Shown here one piece after another: positions 58,844 through 64,000 of a DNA stretch of 64,000 bases (its first letter is position 1; the number at the start of each line of letters is the position of its first letter). Location of the stretch: assembly GCA_000252525.1 (NCBI GenBank), contig JH611156.1, positions 166,219 to 230,218 of the forward strand, written 5' to 3'. The translations under genes were made by a program, and so were the position numbers. This stretch comes from SAR86 cluster bacterium SAR86A (lineage in GTDB: Bacteria; Pseudomonadota; Gammaproteobacteria; Magnimaribacterales; D2472). The notes beneath the pieces are model-generated. The model did not search any database. It was not told where the DNA came from and saw nothing but the letters and a program-made list of their open reading frames with translations.

Positions 58844-59479
58844 ATGGATTTATTTACAGATCAAGCTTTTTTTAGAGCTTTTCACATTCTATTTGGAATA
58901 GCCTGGATTGGTCTATTATATTATTTTAATTTCGTTCAAACTGAGTACGTAAAAGTTGCAGATCCTGATGCGAAAGCAGATGTAATGAAGAAATTGGCTC
59001 CAAATGCTTTATGGTGGTTTAGATGGGCAGCATTTTTTACTTTCCTTACAGGCTTAATACTCTTCTATCAAATAACTGCAAGGATTGGGACTGAAATAAT
59101 ACTCGGTGCAACAATGGGAACATTGATGATGTTAAATGTTTGGGGAATTATCTGGAGAAATCAAAAAATTGTACTTGGAATGAAGGAAGGTGATGTTGCT
59201 GCAGCTGCTGCAAAAGCTGGATTAGCTTCAAGAACAAATACTCTTTTTTCCGTACCAATGCTTATGTATATGGTTTACTCAGCACACGCCCAAGGCTCAT
59301 ATCTAGTTCTTGATGATTGGAGCAGCACAAGCCTTATCGTTGGATTAATAATTATTTTTGCAATAGAAGCAAATGCAATATGGGGAAAAATGTTACCAGT
59401 CATTGCAAGCGTAAGAGCTGTAATTACATCATCATTTGTATTGGCAATAATATTTAAAATTATTACAGATACTTTATAA
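58844..59479 (+). CDS. PuuD-like (urate hydroxylase membrane domain family) protein
   Basis: AFFRAFHILFGIAWIGLLYYFNFVQTEYVKVADP...NALWWFRWAAFFTFLTGLILF; lacks a cytochrome c domain. Confidence 0.7.
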   Translation: MDLFTDQAFFRAFHILFGIAWIGLLYYFNFVQTEYVKVADPDAKADVMKKLAPNALWWFRWAAFFTFLTGLILFYQITARIGTEIILGATMGTLMMLNVWGIIWRNQKIVLGMKEGDVAAAAAKAGLASRTNTLFSVPMLMYMVYSAHAQGSYLVLDDWSSTSLIVGLIIIFAIEANAIWGKMLPVIASVRAVITSSFVLAIIFKIITDTL

Positions 59480-59487
59480 ATTAAACT

Positions 59488-59511
59488 GGGAGTTAACCAC
59501 TCCCTTTTTTT
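59488..59511 (+). terminator. Intrinsic terminator between convergent genes
   Basis: GGGAGTTAACCACTCCC + T-run after the PuuD-like gene. Confidence 0.8.
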
Positions 59512-60758
59512 ATTTTAATTTTTGATATTAAATTTTTGTCAATTTCTAAAATCTCAAATCTATAATTATCTATTTCAATGCATAAATTAGCTTGAGGAAT
59601 TTGATCTAGATATTCAGTAATTAAACCATTAATAGTTTTTGAATTGTCCTCATTAATTTCCCAATTAAGATAGTTGTTTAAATCTCTGATTCTTGAATTT
59701 CCATCTGTGAGAATTGATCCGTCTTTTAATTTAATAAACTCTCTTTCAAGTTCATCTTTATCTCCACCAAATTTACCAGTTATTTCCTTAAATATATCTT
59801 CGACTGATATTAAGCCTTCAATTTCACCATACTCATCCACCACAAGAGCAATACTCTGATTTTGAGACAAGAATTCTCTTAGTTGCTTCATTAATAGTGT
59901 TGATTGAGATACAAAGTAAGTCTTTTGGAGAGTATTTTTTATTTCATCTTCGTCCATTTGATTATATTTTTCTAAAAAAGAATGAGAATTTTTAAGATGA
60001 AGAATACCAATCATATTATCTATGGACCCCTTAAACACTGGCAGTCTTGTATAGTGAGTTGATTCAATTATTTTTGTTGCATTTTCATAATCTTGATCAA
60101 TATCAATCCCGATTATTTCTGCTGTCGGTATCATGATATCTTCCACTATTAATTCTTCCATACCGAGAACGGAAGAGAGCATTTTTCTGTATTGTTTTGG
60201 AATTAAATCACCAGATTCATCAAGTAAAGTTCTAAGTTCTTCAGTATTAAGATTATCATTTAGGGTTGCATCTTTAGCATCTAGTTTAAATATTTTAAGA
60301 ATCAGCCTGCTTAAAAAATTAGTCAAAAAGATAAGAGGTTTAAAAACATAAACGAGAATATTCAAGATAAATGATGATCTTGTTGCAAAGCTCTCAGGCT
60401 TGATGGCAGCCATAGTTTTAGGCGTAATTTCTGAAAATATTAAAATTACTATAGTCAAAATGATTGATCCTAGTAAAACATTGCCACCAAAATAGTTAAG
60501 CATAATAATTGTTACAATTGCAGAAGCTAAAATATTCGCAAAATTATTCCCAACTAAGATAGCTGACAAAAGCTGATCAGGCCTTTTCAGTAGATTTAAA
60601 GCTCTCTTTGCACTAGTTTTAGATTTCTTTGAGAGATTCTTTAGTTTAATTTTATTAGCTGCCATCATCCCCGTTTCAGAGCCTGAGAAAAATCCACTAA
60701 GAATTAGAAGAAAAATTAGTGTAGAAAGCAGAATTATTAACGAGGGGTCTTCTTGCAT
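59493..60758 (-). CDS. CNNM/CorB-CorC-type DUF21 + CBS domain protein
   Basis: LSGFFSGSETGMMAANKIKLKNLSKK...VEDIMIPTAEIIGID...LVVDEYGEIEGLISVEDIFKEITG. Confidence 0.93.
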   Translation of the reverse strand: MQEDPSLIILLSTLIFLLILSGFFSGSETGMMAANKIKLKNLSKKSKTSAKRALNLLKRPDQLLSAILVGNNFANILASAIVTIIMLNYFGGNVLLGSIILTIVILIFSEITPKTMAAIKPESFATRSSFILNILVYVFKPLIFLTNFLSRLILKIFKLDAKDATLNDNLNTEELRTLLDESGDLIPKQYRKMLSSVLGMEELIVEDIMIPTAEIIGIDIDQDYENATKIIESTHYTRLPVFKGSIDNMIGILHLKNSHSFLEKYNQMDEDEIKNTLQKTYFVSQSTLLMKQLREFLSQNQSIALVVDEYGEIEGLISVEDIFKEITGKFGGDKDELEREFIKLKDGSILTDGNSRIRDLNNYLNWEINEDNSKTINGLITEYLDQIPQANLCIEIDNYRFEILEIDKNLISKIKIKKGSG

Positions 60759-61324
60759 TATGAATCAACCAAATAAGTATTCATATAATATGCTCCTAAA
60801 ACAGCCCACATTGATATAAATAAACTTCTAGTTGCATACTTTATTGGGAAGTTAAAATATTTAATACCAACTACTACTACTAAATATATTATCCAAGCAA
60901 GGAAAGTAAAGATTGCTTTAAGTATTAGGTTTGAAGAAAATACAGTTTGAAGGCTTAGTCCAGATAATAATGCTAGTGACAAGAAGAAAAGACCAATTCC
61001 TAATAATTTAAAAACAACTTTGTAATATTTCTCAACAGAAAAAGATTCTAGGCTTAATAATTCACCTTCTTTAATTTTTTTAACTTTTCTTTCAAGAAAA
61101 ATTATTTCATTGTAAGCAACAAATATAAAAAGGAGACTTAGGCCTGTTACCATAAAATGAATAGTAGGCAAAATCGAAATGAACTCATATGTTAAAAGAT
61201 ATATTAAAATGTATGATAGACATCCTATTGCAACAGCAATATTTAACGATTTTTCATTTTTATAAAAAAATCTAACAAGAAAATAAATAACTATACTTAT
61301 AGTTACTTGTGCAATAAAACTCAT
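60758..61324 (-). CDS. YpjD-like/CcsA-family inner membrane protein (short)
   Basis: Polytopic, HFMVTGLSLLFIFVAYNEIIFLERKVKK; location next to corB homologue. Confidence 0.65.
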   Translation of the reverse strand: MSFIAQVTISIVIYFLVRFFYKNEKSLNIAVAIGCLSYILIYLLTYEFISILPTIHFMVTGLSLLFIFVAYNEIIFLERKVKKIKEGELLSLESFSVEKYYKVVFKLLGIGLFFLSLALLSGLSLQTVFSSNLILKAIFTFLAWIIYLVVVVGIKYFNFPIKYATRSLFISMWAVLGAYYMNTYLVDS

Positions 61325-61426
61325 TAATTAATAAAGATTAGTTAAAACTTTGCATAATAATACTATGAATATTAGCAAGGTTAACCTAAAATACACATCT
61401 TTTTAACGTATTTAAATATTTTTTAT

Positions 61427-62269
61427 ATGGTAATTATTAGATTAGCAAGAAGTGGGGCAAAGAAGAACCCATACTATTTTATAACTGTAGCAGACGAGAG
61501 ACGCCCGAGAGATGGTGCTTTTATTGAAAGATTAGGGTTTTTTAATCCTATGGCTAGAGGCCAAGAAGAAAGGTTAAGATTAGATTTAGATAAGCTTAAT
61601 GAATGGATTTCAAAAGGAGCTCAAGTAAGCGATAGAGTTAAAGCTCTAGTAAAAGAGTCAAAACTGACTCCTGAAGAGCTTGAGGCAAAAATTGCTGCAA
61701 AAAAAGCAAGAGCAGAAGCTAAAAAGGCAGCGATTGCAGAAAAATTAGCTAAAGAAGCTGAAGAGAAAGCAGAGCAGGAAGCTCCAGCAGAGGAATCAGC
61801 TCCTCCAGAGGAAGCTACCACAGATGAAGCAGCTCCAGCAGAAGAAGCAGCTCCAGCTGAAGAATCAGCTCCAGCAGAGGAAGAAGCTCCAGCCGAAGAA
61901 GCAGCTCCAGCAGAGGAAGCTCCCGAAGAAGAAGCAGCTCCAGCAGAGGAAGCTCCCGAAGAAGAAGCAGCTCCAGCAGAGGAAGCTCCCGAAGAAGAAG
62001 CAGCTCCAGCAGAGGAAGAAGCCCCAGCTGAAGAATCAGCTCCTGCAGAGGAAGAAGCTCCAGCCGAAGAAGCAGCTCCAGCAGAGGAAGCTCCCGAAGA
62101 AGAAGCAGCTCCAGCAGAGGAAGCTCCCGAAGAAGAAGCAGCTCCAGCAGAGGAAGAAGCCCCAGCTGAAGAATCAGCTCCTGCAGAGGAAGAGGTTGCT
62201 GAAACTGAAGATCAAAAATCGTCTGATCAAGTCGATGAAGAGAGTTCTTCAGAAAATGAAGAAAAATAA
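61427..62269 (+). CDS. rpsP: 30S ribosomal protein S16 with ~200-aa acidic repetitive C-terminal extension
   Basis: [45 protein letters not shown] then Ala/Glu/Pro repeats [11 protein letters not shown]. Confidence 0.95.
   Translation: MVIIRLARSGAKKNPYYFITVADERRPRDGAFIERLGFFNPMARGQEERLRLDLDKLNEWISKGAQVSDRVKALVKESKLTPEELEAKIAAKKARAEAKKAAIAEKLAKEAEEKAEQEAPAEESAPPEEATTDEAAPAEEAAPAEESAPAEEEAPAEEAAPAEEAPEEEAAPAEEAPEEEAAPAEEAPEEEAAPAEEEAPAEESAPAEEEAPAEEAAPAEEAPEEEAAPAEEAPEEEAAPAEEEAPAEESAPAEEEVAETEDQKSSDQVDEESSSENEEK
61901..62190 (+). repeat. Nested tandem repeats in rpsP tail (33-nt unit GCAGCTCCAGCAGAGGAAGCTCCCGAAGAAGAA within a ~138-nt higher-order repeat)
   Basis: Identical 33-mers at 61901-61933, 61934-61966, 61967-61999, 62072-62104, 62105-62137; shared spacer blocks at 62000 and 62138. 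Confidence 0.93.
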
Positions 62270-62777
62270 TCACACCTGTATTGGATCTGTTGGAAGGTCT
62301 AAAGGACTCAACGGTGAATTTTATTTAAATTCGTTTTGTAATCCTAAAGAGAATATTATTGATTATATAAAAGACATAGTATTTCTTTCTGATAGCAAAC
62401 TAGAAATTGAATATATAAAGAAAAGTGCTAACAAGCTTTTTTCAAAAATAAAAAATATAAATGATGTAGACAGTGTTAAAGAATACACTAATCAAAAACT
62501 ATATCTGAACATGAGCTCTCTTCCGAAATTACCAATGAATGAATTCTATTGGAATGAGTTGATTGGTATGAAAGTAGAAGATGAAAATGAAAAAAAAATA
62601 TTGGGGATAGTTAAAGCTCTAGAAAATTATGGAGCCAATGATTGTTTGGTTGTTAAACCTTTTAATGAATCAATTGATAACAAAACAAGACTTATTCCAT
62701 ATATAAATGAAATTTTTATAAAATCAGTTGATATAAAACAGAACATAATAAAAGTGGATTGGAGAAGCGATTATTAG
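62256..62777 (+). CDS. rimM: Ribosome maturation factor RimM
   Basis: [23 protein letters not shown]-barrel-like C-terminus; ATG 62256 overlaps rpsP end by 14 nt. Confidence 0.9.
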   Translation: MKKNNHTCIGSVGRSKGLNGEFYLNSFCNPKENIIDYIKDIVFLSDSKLEIEYIKKSANKLFSKIKNINDVDSVKEYTNQKLYLNMSSLPKLPMNEFYWNELIGMKVEDENEKKILGIVKALENYGANDCLVVKPFNESIDNKTRLIPYINEIFIKSVDIKQNIIKVDWRSDY

Positions 62778-63509
62778 ATGCGAATAAACGTAATTACAAT
62801 TTTTCCTGAGATATTTGATATTTTGAATGTTGGTGTAATATCTAAATCATTAAAAAATAAAATTATTAAGTTAGATATTCGCGATCTTAGAAAAAACGCC
62901 ACTAATAAACATAACAATATTGATTCGAAACCATATGGAGGTGGTGAAGGTATGGTTATGATGGCAGAACCAATAGTAAAAACTCTCAAACAAATTAAAA
63001 AGAAAGAGCGCGGTCCAGTTATTTTTATGTCACCGCAGGGTGAAAAACTAGATCAAAAAAAGGTTAAATCTTTTTCAAAATTAAAAAACATAACAATCAT
63101 ATGTGGAAGGTACGAAGGTATTGATCAAAGAGTTATTGATAAATATGTAGATGAAGAAATTTCAATAGGAGATTTTATTTTAAGTGGGGGAGAGTATGCT
63201 GCAGTTTGTTTAATTGATGCAATAACAAGACACATTCCAGGTACACTTGGAAATAAAGACTCCTACTTAAAAGATACATTCTCAAATGGGCTTTTGAAAG
63301 GAGATGTTTATGCAAAGCCTGAAAGTTTTGAATCTATGAAAGTTCCAGATGTTTTGCTTTCAGGGAATCATAAAGAAATTGATTCCTGGAGAGAGCACAA
63401 TTCATTACTTAAAACTTTCATAAAAAGACCAGAATTGTTAAATGATGTAAAATTAACAAAAAAACAAAAAAAACTCTTGGAAGAATGGGCATCTAAGGAT
63501 ATCCTATAG
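62778..63509 (+). CDS. trmD: tRNA (guanine-N1)-methyltransferase TrmD
   Basis: INVITIFPEIFDIL...PYGGGEGMVMMAEPI...CGRYEGIDQRVID...IGDFILSGGEYAA. Confidence 0.97.
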   Translation: MRINVITIFPEIFDILNVGVISKSLKNKIIKLDIRDLRKNATNKHNNIDSKPYGGGEGMVMMAEPIVKTLKQIKKKERGPVIFMSPQGEKLDQKKVKSFSKLKNITIICGRYEGIDQRVIDKYVDEEISIGDFILSGGEYAAVCLIDAITRHIPGTLGNKDSYLKDTFSNGLLKGDVYAKPESFESMKVPDVLLSGNHKEIDSWREHNSLLKTFIKRPELLNDVKLTKKQKKLLEEWASKDIL

Positions 63510-63528
63510 CCCTTTTTAGGCGATTATT

Positions 63529-64000
63529 ATGAGTGAAAATAAAGAGAACGAAAAAAAAGGTTTTTTTTCCAGATTATTTGGTGGCTCAACTGCGTCTAAA
63601 GATACTGAAGTTGCAGCAGAGAATCCTGTAGAATCAATTGAATTGCCTACAAAATCTGCTTTAAATAAAATGAAAAAGGCAGATATTGTAGCCTTAGCTA
63701 AAGATAATGGACTCGAATTAGATATTGGTTTAACTAAACCAAATTTATTGAAGGCATGGGACGAACATTTTGCTGACACCACTGATGAAATTGTTTCAAA
63801 TGAGGAAGCACCAGCTGAAGAGGAGGTTGCTTCAGTCGAAGAAGAAGCTCCAGCCGAAGAAGCAGCTCCAGTAGAGGAAGCGCCAGTCGAAGAGGAAGCT
63901 TCTCTAGCAGAAGAAGAAGCTCCAGTAGAGGAAGCGCCAGTCGAAGAAGAAGCTGCTCCAGCAGAAGAAGAAGTTCCAGCAGAGGAAGCACCAGTTGAAG
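63529..64000 (+). CDS. Partial ORF, FtsY-like or ribosomal-protein-fusion N-terminus with A/E/P/V repeats; runs off window
   Basis: No stop to window end; MSENKENEKKGFFSRLFGG..., KMKKADIVALAKDNGLELDIGLTKPNLLKAWDEHF, then EEAPVEEAPVEEEA repeats. Confidence 0.75.
   Translation, partial: MSENKENEKKGFFSRLFGGSTASKDTEVAAENPVESIELPTKSALNKMKKADIVALAKDNGLELDIGLTKPNLLKAWDEHFADTTDEIVSNEEAPAEEEVASVEEEAPAEEAAPVEEAPVEEEASLAEEEAPVEEAPVEEEAAPAEEEVPAEEAPVE

Noticed and set aside
61901-62190. Possible CRISPR-like repeat array
   Set aside because: Direct tandem in-frame coding repeats with no unique spacers; fully explained as the S16 tail.
61824-62255. K/Q/L-rich open frame upstream of rimM in ORF 61824-62777
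   Set aside because: Alternative frame of the 33-nt repeats in rpsP; RimM homology starts at 62256. The repeat period is a multiple of three, so frames stay open by chance.
61815-62273. Minus-strand L/E/R-rich ORF (and 63734-63991)
   Set aside because: Low-complexity antisense of the acidic repeats; no independent coding evidence.

Overview
AT-rich, gene-dense, intact chromosomal core region with almost no intergenic DNA. Gene orders are gammaproteobacterial (ftsB-ispDF-surE-pcm; aspS-yebC-x-ybgC-tolQRAB-pal-cpoB; iscRSUA-fdx-iscX-ndk-rlmN-rodZ-ispG-hisS-yfgM-bamB-der; sdhCDAB-sucAB-lpd-sucCD; murJ-ribF-ileS-lspA-ispH; groESL; rpsP-rimM-trmD). The small gene set and AT bias suggest a streamlined marine lineage such as SAR86; this is inference only. 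I saw no phage, transposon, CRISPR array or rRNA; there is one tRNA (Lys-TTT). Most notable observations: (1) ribosomal protein S16 carries a ~200-aa Ala/Glu/Pro tail built from nested 33-nt and ~138-nt repeats, and a near-identical repeat block occurs in a second ORF ~1.6 kb downstream that runs off the window; (2) a small PD-(D/E)XK nuclease, resembling Holliday-junction resolvases, sits where ruvCAB is normally found; (3) the isc operon cleanly lacks hscBA and has an IscR type-1-like box inside a promoter that predicts a leaderless iscR mRNA; (4) a perfect 13-bp-stem hairpin covers the ribosome-binding site of a thiolase gene; (5) an acyltransferase reading frame appears to start at a rare ATT codon; (6) ProRS lacks the editing insertion domain; (7) IspD and IspF are fused and truD is absent from the locus. 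All homology calls come from reading the translations, not from database searches.
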